Assembly: GCA_050699055.1 (NCBI GenBank)
Contig: JBOHCT010000189.1
Location: 1-8,379 of the forward strand
Source: JBOHCT01 sp050699055
Lineage (GTDB): Bacteria; Actinomycetota; Actinomycetes; Streptosporangiales; JBOHCT01
DNA length: 8,379 nucleotides
Reading direction: 5' to 3'
Within the stretch, counting starts at the first letter, position 1. Each line of letters opens with the position of its first letter. The position numbers and the translations under genes were made by a program. A model generated the notes under the pieces. The model was given only the letters and a program-made list of their open reading frames with translations. It was not told where the DNA came from and did no database searches. Of this stretch, positions 1 through 5,688 are shown in pieces.

Positions 1-253
1 GTGCCTGCTCGAGGGTGCCGTCGAGCCGCCCGCTGCGCCGCAGGTCCCGGCGACGCTGCCGGATCTGGCGCAGCATGTCGTCGAGGCCGCGCGCGTCGCG
101 GGCGCCGCGCTGCAGCAGGTCGCGCATGGCGTCGCGGGGACTCGATCCCTCGAGGATGTCGTCGCCCATCTCGTCGAGCGCCTCGCGTACGTCGTACGGA
201 GGAGCAAGGGGGTCGGGCCCCTCGTGGTACGGCCCGTAGAGATAACGGCTCAT
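1..253 (-). CDS. VWA-domain protein (CoxE-like), N-terminal part only
   Basis: Only the first 84 residues are visible; the gene runs off the left edge. The start is an ATG at 253-251, preceded by GGAGGG with a 6-nt spacer. The protein opens MSRYLYGPYHEGPDPLAPPY and continues with an acidic, helical stretch (DVREALDEMGDDILEGSSP) and then an Arg-rich helix. As I recall it, this is the conserved start of the actinobacterial VWA-domain proteins encoded just downstream of MoxR/ChlI-like ATPases; the VWA domain itself would lie outside the window. Such proteins bind metal through a MIDAS site and act as adaptors for the AAA+ partner. The gene follows the ATPase on the same strand after a 100-nt gap with a strong inverted repeat, so it may be co-transcribed with it. 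The family call rests on the N-terminal signature and the neighbour, since no VWA motif can be seen. Confidence 0.72.
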   Translation of the reverse strand, partial: MSRYLYGPYHEGPDPLAPPYDVREALDEMGDDILEGSSPRDAMRDLLQRGARDARGLDDMLRQIRQRRRDLRRSGRLDGTLEQA

Positions 254-276
254 TCTTCGCCCTCCGGATGGCCTCC

Positions 277-336
277 TTCCATGATCACGAACCTTGTTCC
301 CGGCTACAGGGCGGAAAACTGTTCGTGATCATGGAA
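277..336. repeat. perfect 16-bp inverted repeat between ATPase and VWA genes
   Basis: The left arm TTCCATGATCACGAAC (277-292) is exactly complementary to the right arm GTTCGTGATCATGGAA (321-336), separated by a 28-nt loop. On the minus strand it begins 17 nt after the ATPase stop codon and ends 23 nt before the VWA start codon. It would form a 16-bp RNA hairpin in an ATPase-VWA transcript. There is no U-tract after it, so it is not a textbook intrinsic terminator. It could be an attenuator, an mRNA-stabilising element or a dispersed palindromic repeat. Its sequence is unrelated to the elements at 4216 and 7269. Confidence 0.8.
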
Positions 337-353
337 CCGGGTGGTGTGTGGCC

Positions 354-1778
354 TCATTGCGCGCTCCGGTAGACGTTCTTGCCGGCGACCGCGTCCTTCG
401 AGATCCGCCTGGTGAGGTACAGCCCTTCCAGGGCGAACTCCATGGCCGCGGCGGCGTAGCCGGGTGTCTCACCGCCGTCGTCCATGCCGAGCCGCGACAT
501 GATCGTCGCGAGGCCCCGGACCTGACCGACCCTGCGCAGCAGCTCAGCGGCGGACACGAGCTCGCCGGACTCCACGGACTCGCCCTCCTCGAAGCGGACC
601 AGCAGCCCGGACAGGTCGGCGCCGCCCAGCCGGCGGCGGTACGTCTCCGCGGTCGCCCGCCGCAGCAGGTGCGCGAGGACGTCCATCTCGCGACCTTCCT
701 CGCTGACCTCGAACTCGACCTTGCCGAGCAGCGTGGGCACGATCGACTGCAGGTCGCAGACCCGTGCGACGGGCGGGTCCTCGCCGTCGAGGGCTGCTCG
801 GCGCACAGCCGACGCCGCGACCGTCTCCGCGGCGGCGATCGGGAACCGCGCCGACACGCCGGAGCGGGCGTCGACCGCCGGCGACTCCCGGACGAGGCGG
901 GTGAAGCGGGTGATCACCTCGACGAGGTGGTCGGGGAGCGCGGCGGAGACGGCGTCGGCGCCCCAGCGCAGCATGGCCTCCTGGCGGACGAGCGCCAGCT
1001 CGTCGTCGAGGTCGAGGGGGTAGTGCGTACGGATCTCCGCCCCGAACCTGTCCTTCAGCGGAGTGATGATCCGGCCGCGGTTGGTGTAGTCCTCGGGGTT
1101 GGCGCTCGCGATGAGCATGACGTCGAGCGGCAGCCGCAGGGCGTACCCGCGAACCTGGATATCGCGCTCCTCCAGCACGTTGAGGAGCGCGACCTGGATC
1201 CGCTCGGCGAGGTCGGGCAGCTCGTTGACGCTGAAGATGCCGCGGTTGGTGCGGGGCACGAGGCCGTAATGGACGGTCTCCGGGTCGCCGAGGGTACGCC
1301 CCTCCGCGACCTTGATCGGGTCGACGTCCCCGATGAGGTCGCCGACGCTCGTGTCGGGGGTGGCGAGCTTCTCGCCGTACCTGTCGTCGCGGTGCCGCCA
1401 CGAGATCGGCAGGCCGTCGCCCGTCTCGTCGAGCATCCGCCGGCAGCGGGCGCAGGCGGGCGTGTACGGGTGGTCGTTGATCTCGCACCCGGTGACGACC
1501 GGCGTCCACTCGTCGAGCAGCCGGCTGAGGGTACGGATCAGCCTGGTCTTGCCCTGCCCGCGCTCGCCGAGCAGGACGATGTCGTGGCCGGCGAGCAGCG
1601 CCCGCTCCAGATGCGGGAGGACTGTCTCGTCGAAGCCCACGATGCCGGGGAAACGATCCTCGCCCGCGCGCATGCGTGCGAGGAGGTTGTCGCGGATCTC
1701 CGCCTTGACGTTTCGCTGGACGTGCCCGCTGGCACGCAGCTCTCGCAGTGTTGACTCGGGTGGTGTCGAAGAGCGCAC
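354..1778 (-). CDS. MoxR/ChlI-like AAA+ ATPase
   Basis: A 474-residue AAA+ ATPase of the MoxR/magnesium-chelatase ChlI type, often annotated as magnesium chelatase in actinomycetes although no chlorophyll genes are near. Walker A is GERGQGKT (71-78). The Walker B region is around IFSVNEL (181-187), sensor 1 is IASANPED (223-230), and a likely arginine finger lies in TPLKDRFG (239-246). Between Walker A and B sits an unusual Cys/His cluster (C98, H103, C109, C112) that could bind zinc. The C-terminal third is helical and resembles a lid domain. The start is GTG at 1778-1776. No Shine-Dalgarno sequence precedes it, but a TAnnnT hexamer lies 6 nt upstream, suggesting a leaderless mRNA. The next gene on the same strand is its presumed VWA partner. 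MoxR/VWA pairs generally assist assembly or metal insertion of client proteins; the client here is unknown. Confidence 0.88.
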   Translation of the reverse strand: MRSSTPPESTLRELRASGHVQRNVKAEIRDNLLARMRAGEDRFPGIVGFDETVLPHLERALLAGHDIVLLGERGQGKTRLIRTLSRLLDEWTPVVTGCEINDHPYTPACARCRRMLDETGDGLPISWRHRDDRYGEKLATPDTSVGDLIGDVDPIKVAEGRTLGDPETVHYGLVPRTNRGIFSVNELPDLAERIQVALLNVLEERDIQVRGYALRLPLDVMLIASANPEDYTNRGRIITPLKDRFGAEIRTHYPLDLDDELALVRQEAMLRWGADAVSAALPDHLVEVITRFTRLVRESPAVDARSGVSARFPIAAAETVAASAVRRAALDGEDPPVARVCDLQSIVPTLLGKVEFEVSEEGREMDVLAHLLRRATAETYRRRLGGADLSGLLVRFEEGESVESGELVSAAELLRRVGQVRGLATIMSRLGMDDGGETPGYAAAAMEFALEGLYLTRRISKDAVAGKNVYRSAQ

Positions 1779-1784
1779 CGTTCG

Positions 1785-1790
1785 ACACTA
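1785..1790 (-). promoter_or_regulatory. putative -10 box of a leaderless promoter for the ATPase gene
   Basis: On the minus strand TAGTGT (TAnnnT type) ends 6 nt before the GTG start. A transcript starting about 7 nt downstream of this box would begin at or next to the start codon. No Shine-Dalgarno sequence is present, which fits. The -35 region is poor: TTCCAA at an 18-nt spacer matches TTGACA at three of six positions. Confidence 0.35.
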
Positions 1791-1849
1791 TGTCCGGATC
1801 GACGGTCGTTGGAACGCCCACGGCTCGGCGCCCGGTTCTGGTCCCTTGA

Positions 1850-1906
1850 GGCGGCCGACGAAGCGAGCATCGCAGCGTAGCGAGGAGCGGAACGGATGAG
1901 GCCGCC
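1850..1906. repeat. GCGA-rich intergenic element flanked by 7-bp inverted arms
   Basis: In the divergent 1779-1975 region, GGCGGCC (1850-1856) and GGCCGCC (1900-1906) are complementary. They enclose 43 nt built from short imperfect repeats of AGCGAG, AGCGTAGCGAG and GAGCGG type. No ORF I believe in covers it. It looks like the short GCGAG/CTCGC repeat clusters found between genes in many high-GC genomes, and the 7-bp arms may be chance. It lies between the promoter areas of the two divergent genes. Confidence 0.4.
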
Positions 1907-1963
1907 GGGTGACACTGGGCGTCGCCGGGCCACAGCGGGACAATGGCCTCGTAACGCACGTCT

Positions 1964-1971
1964 AAAGGAGG
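1964..1971 (+). promoter_or_regulatory. strong ribosome binding site for the FIST gene
   Basis: AAAGGAGG closely matches the anti-Shine-Dalgarno complement and sits 4 nt before the TTG at 1976. It decides the start, because the first in-frame ATG (2051) is well inside the conserved N-terminus. Confidence 0.75.
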
Positions 1972-1975
1972 CGTC

Positions 1976-3157
1976 TTGGCCCGATTCGGTGACGGTTTGG
2001 CCGTCGGCCCTGACCTGGTCTACGCGGCGGAGTCTGCCGTCCGCCAGGCCATGGCGCCTCTCCACGGGCGGCGGCCCGACCTCGTGTGTGTCTTCATCTG
2101 CGGAGAGGACCTCGACACGGTCGAGGTCGCCGGGCTCGTCGCGATGGATGTGGCGGGTGCGCGCACCACCCTCGGCTGTGGCGCGGGCGGGGTGATCGGC
2201 GGTAGCCGTGGGATCGAGGGCACGAGCGGGGTGAGCGCCTTCGCGGCCGTGCTGCCCGATGTTCAGCTCAAGCCCTTCCACCTCGAGTCGCGGCGTACGG
2301 ATCGGAGCGTGGTCGTGACGGGCATGCCCGAGCTGCGGGCGGACGACGCCGTCGCGGTGCTGCTCGCCGACCCGTACACGTTTCCCGTCGACGCGTTCGT
2401 GGAGCGCTCCAACGAGGTCATGCGCGGGCTTCCACTGATCGGCGGCATCGCGACGGGGTCGCTCGGGGAGGGCGAGGCGCGGCTGTTCGTCGACGGGCGG
2501 ACCGTGAACCACGGCGCGGTCGGCGTCGTGCTGGGCGGCTCGGTCGCGGCCCGTCCGGTCGTGAGCCAGGGGTGCAGGCCGGTGGGGCCCTCGATGGTCG
2601 TCACCAAGTCCGAGGCGAACATCCTCCTCGAGCTCGCGGGAGCGCCCGCTGTGACCAAGCTCGAGGAGATCGTGGCCGCCCTCCCCGAGACCGACCGTGA
2701 GCTGTTCGCCACGGGACCGCAGGTCGGCATCGCCATGAACGAGTACGCCGAGGAGCACGAACGCGGCGACTTCCTGATCCGCGGGGTCGTAGGGGTCGAT
2801 CACGAACGCGAGGGCGTCGCGGTCGGCGACGTCGTCGAGGTCGGACGAACCGTACGCTTCCAGGTACGCGACGCCGCCGCGGCCGATGACGACCTGCGCG
2901 GGTTGCTGGCGGCGTGTCGCGACGACAAGGAGTTCGGCCCCGTCGAGGGGGCCTTGCTGTTCTCCTGCAACGGCCGTGGCGCGGCACTGTTCCCGAGCCC
3001 CGACCACGACGTGCTCGCCGTACGCCGCGTCCTCGGGATCGAGGGGGTGGGCGGCTTCTTCGCGGGCGGTGAGATCGGCCCGGTCGCAGGGCGGAACCAC
3101 GTCCACGGGTTCACCGCCTCGATCCTCGCCTTCGGCCCGCAGGAGCGGGCTCAGTGA
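1976..3157 (+). CDS. FIST N- and C-domain ligand-sensor protein
   Basis: A 393-residue protein with a FIST N domain (about 30-220) followed by a FIST C domain (about 225-370). Visible signatures are GCGAGGVIG (68-75 region), SQGCRPVG (198-205), DFLIRGV (265-271), FSCNGRG (329-335) and GFFAGGEIGP (360-369), all typical of the family. FIST domains are thought to be intracellular small-ligand sensors, with amino acids the proposed ligands. This copy has no attached kinase, GGDEF or receiver domain, no signal peptide and no membrane segment, so it is probably a stand-alone cytoplasmic sensor. It starts with TTG behind a near-perfect ribosome binding site and is transcribed divergently from the ATPase gene. 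Its TGA overlaps the GTG of the downstream ROK kinase, so the two are likely co-translated. The ligand and output are unknown. Confidence 0.9.
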   Translation: MARFGDGLAVGPDLVYAAESAVRQAMAPLHGRRPDLVCVFICGEDLDTVEVAGLVAMDVAGARTTLGCGAGGVIGGSRGIEGTSGVSAFAAVLPDVQLKPFHLESRRTDRSVVVTGMPELRADDAVAVLLADPYTFPVDAFVERSNEVMRGLPLIGGIATGSLGEGEARLFVDGRTVNHGAVGVVLGGSVAARPVVSQGCRPVGPSMVVTKSEANILLELAGAPAVTKLEEIVAALPETDRELFATGPQVGIAMNEYAEEHERGDFLIRGVVGVDHEREGVAVGDVVEVGRTVRFQVRDAAAADDDLRGLLAACRDDKEFGPVEGALLFSCNGRGAALFPSPDHDVLAVRRVLGIEGVGGFFAGGEIGPVAGRNHVHGFTASILAFGPQERAQ

Positions 3158-4200
3158 ACGCCGAGCGGCGAGCCGGCAGGCGTGTCGGAGTGGCCGGCGG
3201 CCGCGGGGAGTCGCCCTCGGGGGAGACGAGCAGACGAGCGCGGCCGCGGAGGAGCAGGCGCCCGGTCCTGGCTGTCGACATCGGCGGTACGAAGCTCGCG
3301 GTGGGTCTGGTGGAGCCGGGCGGCCGGATCGCCGCCTCCGACCGGGTCCGTACCCCGCAGGGCCAGGGTGTCGACGCCGAGACGCTGTGGCGCACGGTCG
3401 AGGCGCTGGTCGACTCGACCGTCGCCGAGGCGGGGTCGGGCGGGCCAGCCGGCGTGGGGGTCGGCTGTAGCGGGCCGATGCGCTGGCCGGAGGGGACGGT
3501 GTCGCCGCTCAACATCCCTGCGTGGCGCGACTTCCCGCTGCGCGAGCGGGTCCACAAGCACGTCCCCGATGTCCCCGTTCGCCTGCACAACGACGCGGTC
3601 TGCATGGCGGTCGGCGAGCACTGGCGGGGCGCCGGACGCGGGTGCGCCAACATGTTGGGGATGGTCGTCTCGACCGGCGTCGGGGGCGGGCTAGTCCTGG
3701 GCGGCCGCCTGGTCGACGGGGTGAGCGGCAACGCCGGCCACGTCGGCCACATCGTGGTGGAGCCCGATGGTCCCGCCTGCCCGTGCGGCGGGCGCGGCTG
3801 CCTCGAGGCCGTCGCGCGTGGACCCGGCATCGCCGCGTGGGCCCAGAAACAGGGCTGGCGCAAGGAAGCGCGTTGGGTGGGTGGGCAGGACCTGGCCGCG
3901 GACGCCGCCCGGGGACATCCGATCGCGATCAGGGCATTGCGCAGGGCAGGGCACGCGATCGGCGTCGCGATCGCGTCAGCGACCCACCTCTGCGACCTCG
4001 AGGTGGTTTCCGTCGGTGGCGGGCTGTCCCGGGCCGGCCCCCTGTTGTTCGACTCACTGGAAGACGCGCTGCGCGAGCACCTGGCGATGCACTTCGCCCG
4101 GGGCGTACGCGTCGTACCCGCCGCGCTCGGCCAGGACGCCGGCCTCATGGGGGCGGCCGCGCTGGTGCTCGCCGGCGACCGCTACTGGAACGGCGACTGA
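3154..4200 (+). CDS. ROK-family sugar kinase, NanK-like active site
   Basis: A 348-residue ROK kinase that would phosphorylate a hexose or amino-sugar with ATP. It shows the phosphate-binding DIGGTK (42-47), the catalytic Asp in LHNDA (D147), VSTGVGGG (172-179) and the ROK zinc signature with H199, C209, C211 and C216 (CPCGGRGC). The residue that is Glu in glucokinase-type EIGH motifs is His here (AGHVGH, 194-199). As I recall, E. coli NanK (N-acetylmannosamine kinase) has the same substitution, so an N-acetyl-sugar substrate is plausible. There is no HTH domain, so it is not a ROK repressor. The start is the GTG at 3154, overlapping the FIST stop as GTGA, with AGGAG 8 nt upstream. This start adds 36 Arg-rich residues before the fold begins; an in-frame GTG at 3190 is an alternative. 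A palindromic element follows the stop by 15 nt. Confidence 0.88.
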   Translation: MNAERRAGRRVGVAGGRGESPSGETSRRARPRRSRRPVLAVDIGGTKLAVGLVEPGGRIAASDRVRTPQGQGVDAETLWRTVEALVDSTVAEAGSGGPAGVGVGCSGPMRWPEGTVSPLNIPAWRDFPLRERVHKHVPDVPVRLHNDAVCMAVGEHWRGAGRGCANMLGMVVSTGVGGGLVLGGRLVDGVSGNAGHVGHIVVEPDGPACPCGGRGCLEAVARGPGIAAWAQKQGWRKEARWVGGQDLAADAARGHPIAIRALRRAGHAIGVAIASATHLCDLEVVSVGGGLSRAGPLLFDSLEDALREHLAMHFARGVRVVPAALGQDAGLMGAAALVLAGDRYWNGD

Positions 4201-4215
4201 CCCCGCTGCCTCCGG

Positions 4216-4273
4216 CGATCTTGAAGTTATCGGGCACTAACTCACGAGTAACCCCCCGATAAGCTCAAGATCG
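4216..4273 (+). repeat. 58-bp palindromic 3'-end element, copy A
   Basis: Arms 4216-4234 and 4255-4273 pair at 17 of 19 positions. An inner near-palindrome (TAACTC/GAGTAA around 4244.5) shares the same centre. It starts 15 nt after the ROK stop. It is 51/58 identical to the element at 7269-7326 when that one is read on the minus strand, which is the strand of hppD. Both copies have the same A/C mismatch at stem positions 10 and 49. The sequence after it is G-rich (4278-4293) with no U-tract. The likely roles are transcription termination, 3'-end protection of mRNA, or a non-autonomous mobile repeat. Confidence 0.85.
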
Positions 4274-4305
4274 GCGAGGGAGATGGGAGGGGGACAAGGA
4301 GATGG

Positions 4306-4311
4306 CAGACT
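4306..4311 (+). promoter_or_regulatory. weak -10-like box ahead of ilvA
   Basis: CAGACT ends exactly 6 nt before the ilvA ATG, the same geometry as at the ATPase start. The only Shine-Dalgarno-like sequence, AAGGAG (4296-4301), is 16 nt from the ATG, too far to be efficient. A stop codon lies in frame at 4249-4251 with no start codon between, so an upstream start is ruled out. The -35 region is weak (ATGGGA at 17 nt). Confidence 0.22.
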
Positions 4312-4317
4312 GCCGGC

Positions 4318-5532
4318 ATGGCGCTACTCCCGGTGGGTCTCGAGGGCGTACGCGCCGCCCGCTCGATGCTGCGCGGCGTCGTACGCGTCACGCCACTGGT
4401 CGGTTCGCGCGCGCTGAGCGACCGTGTGGGCGGGCCGGTGCATCTCAAGTGTGAGAACATCCAGCGCGCGGGGTCGTTCAAGATCCGCGGGGCGTACGTT
4501 CGTATCGCCCGCCTCTCGGACGAGGACCGGGCCCATGGTGTGGTGGCCGCGAGCGCGGGTAACCACGCCCAGGGTGTCGCCCTGGCGGCCAGCCTCCTCG
4601 GCACGAAGGCCGCGGTCTTCATGCCCGAGGGCGCCGCACTGCCGAAGATCGCGGCCACCAGGTCGTACGGCGCGGAGGTCGTCTTCCAGGGCACGTCGGT
4701 GGACGAGACCCTGACCGCGGCGGGGGAGTACGTGGCTGACCGCAGCGCGGTCCTCATCCACCCCTTCGACCATCCCGACATCGTGGCCGGGCAGGGAACG
4801 ATCGGCCTCGAGATCCTGGAGCAGTGCCCGGACGTCCGTACGGTCCTCGTCGCCGTGGGCGGGGGCGGTCTTGCCGCCGGCATCGCGGTCGCCGTGAAGG
4901 CACTGCGCCCCGACGTACGGGTCATCGGGGTACAGGCCGAGGGCGCCGCCGCCTACCCTGTGTCGCTCAAGGCCGGTCACCCGGTCGGGCTGCCCTCCAT
5001 GTCGACGATGGCCGATGGTGTCGCCGTCGCGCGCCCCGGCGACACGACGTTCGAGATCGTCTCGCGGCTGCTCGACGACGTCGTCACGGTCTCGGAGGAG
5101 TCGCTGTCCCGGGCGCTGTTGCTGTGCCTGGAACGTTCGAAGCTCATCGTCGAGCCGGCCGGCGCGGCGGCGGTCGCCGGGCTCCTTGATCAACCTCGCG
5201 CCTTCGAGCCCCCGCTCGTCGCCGTGCTGTCCGGGGGGAACATCGACCCGGTGCTGCTCCTCCGGGTATTGCGGCACGGTCTCGCGGCGGCGGGGCGGTA
5301 CCTGTCGCTGCGTTGCAAGATCCCCGACCGGCCCGGAGCGCTCGCGCGGCTGCTCGGGGAGCTCGCCGAGATGGGGGTGAACGTCCTCGACGTGCTGCAC
5401 GAACGTACGGCGGCACGGCTGCACGTCGACGAGGTCGAGGTGTTCCTGCAGCTGGAGAGCAGGGGTCCGGGGCACTGCGAGGACGTGCTGACCCGCCTGC
5501 GCGAGAAGGGTTACTCGTTGGTCCTCGGCTGA
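4318..5532 (+). CDS. ilvA: threonine ammonia-lyase with C-terminal ACT domain
   Basis: A 404-residue fold-type II PLP enzyme that deaminates L-threonine to 2-oxobutyrate and ammonia, feeding isoleucine synthesis or threonine breakdown. The PLP lysine is K55 in GSFKIRGA. N82 lies in SAGNHAQG, the phosphate-binding loop is GGGGL (181-185) and the ring-nitrogen motif is LSGGN (304-308). Residues from about 328 to 400 form one ACT domain beginning SLRCKIPDRPGALARLL. This matches the medium-length, single-ACT form rather than the long E. coli IlvA with two ACT-like units. The ACT domain suggests allosteric control by an amino acid. The start is ATG at 4318. It is separated from the ROK gene by a palindromic element and probably has its own promoter. 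It converges on the M1 peptidase gene. Confidence 0.93.
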   Translation: MALLPVGLEGVRAARSMLRGVVRVTPLVGSRALSDRVGGPVHLKCENIQRAGSFKIRGAYVRIARLSDEDRAHGVVAASAGNHAQGVALAASLLGTKAAVFMPEGAALPKIAATRSYGAEVVFQGTSVDETLTAAGEYVADRSAVLIHPFDHPDIVAGQGTIGLEILEQCPDVRTVLVAVGGGGLAAGIAVAVKALRPDVRVIGVQAEGAAAYPVSLKAGHPVGLPSMSTMADGVAVARPGDTTFEIVSRLLDDVVTVSEESLSRALLLCLERSKLIVEPAGAAAVAGLLDQPRAFEPPLVAVLSGGNIDPVLLLRVLRHGLAAAGRYLSLRCKIPDRPGALARLLGELAEMGVNVLDVLHERTAARLHVDEVEVFLQLESRGPGHCEDVLTRLREKGYSLVLG

Positions 5533-5589
5533 GGCGGAGGACCGGGCCGGTGCCGGGGTCGAGCGAGGGGGCACCTGATCCGCTCGTGC

Positions 5590-5623
5590 GGTCCGAAGTC
5601 GCGGTATCGCGCGCATTCGGACC
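5590..5623. terminator. candidate bidirectional terminator between ilvA and the peptidase gene
   Basis: GGTCCGAA (5590-5597) pairs perfectly with TTCGGACC (5616-5623). After a 2x2 internal loop, CGCG (5600-5603) pairs with CGCG (5610-5613), closing a 6-nt loop. All pairs share one centre. It sits 57 nt after the ilvA stop and 65 nt past the peptidase stop in the convergent gap. No T-tract follows on either strand, so its strength as a terminator is uncertain. Nothing else was seen in 5533-5688. Confidence 0.55.
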
Positions 5624-5688
5624 TCGGACACGGATCACGCGGGTCGAGGGGCGGGCCTCACGGTGGCTCGGACGGCTGCGCCCATCCC

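Noticed and set aside
1..372. Plus-strand frame at the left edge
   Set aside because: It is Arg/Ala-rich noise crossing the inverted repeat. The minus strand here has a recognisable protein start with a good ribosome binding site.
294..1754. Long plus-strand open frame opposite the ATPase gene
   Set aside because: Its translation is low-complexity, with no domain, and the opposite strand encodes a clear AAA+ protein. Such antisense frames are expected at this GC content.
354..1778. Magnesium chelatase of a chlorophyll pathway
   Set aside because: No other pigment genes are present, and this ATPase plus a VWA-type neighbour is a general actinobacterial unit.
3111..4148. Long minus-strand open frame opposite the ROK gene
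   Set aside because: Ser/Thr/Pro/Arg-rich translation without motifs; it is the mirror of a recognised kinase gene.
4216..4273. Palindromic elements as classical intrinsic terminators
   Set aside because: Neither copy has a U-tract after the stem, and the shared oriented sequence between copies goes beyond what a terminator hairpin needs. I annotated them as repeats.
4324..5631. Long minus-strand open frame opposite ilvA
   Set aside because: No domain or convincing start, and the plus strand holds a complete threonine ammonia-lyase.
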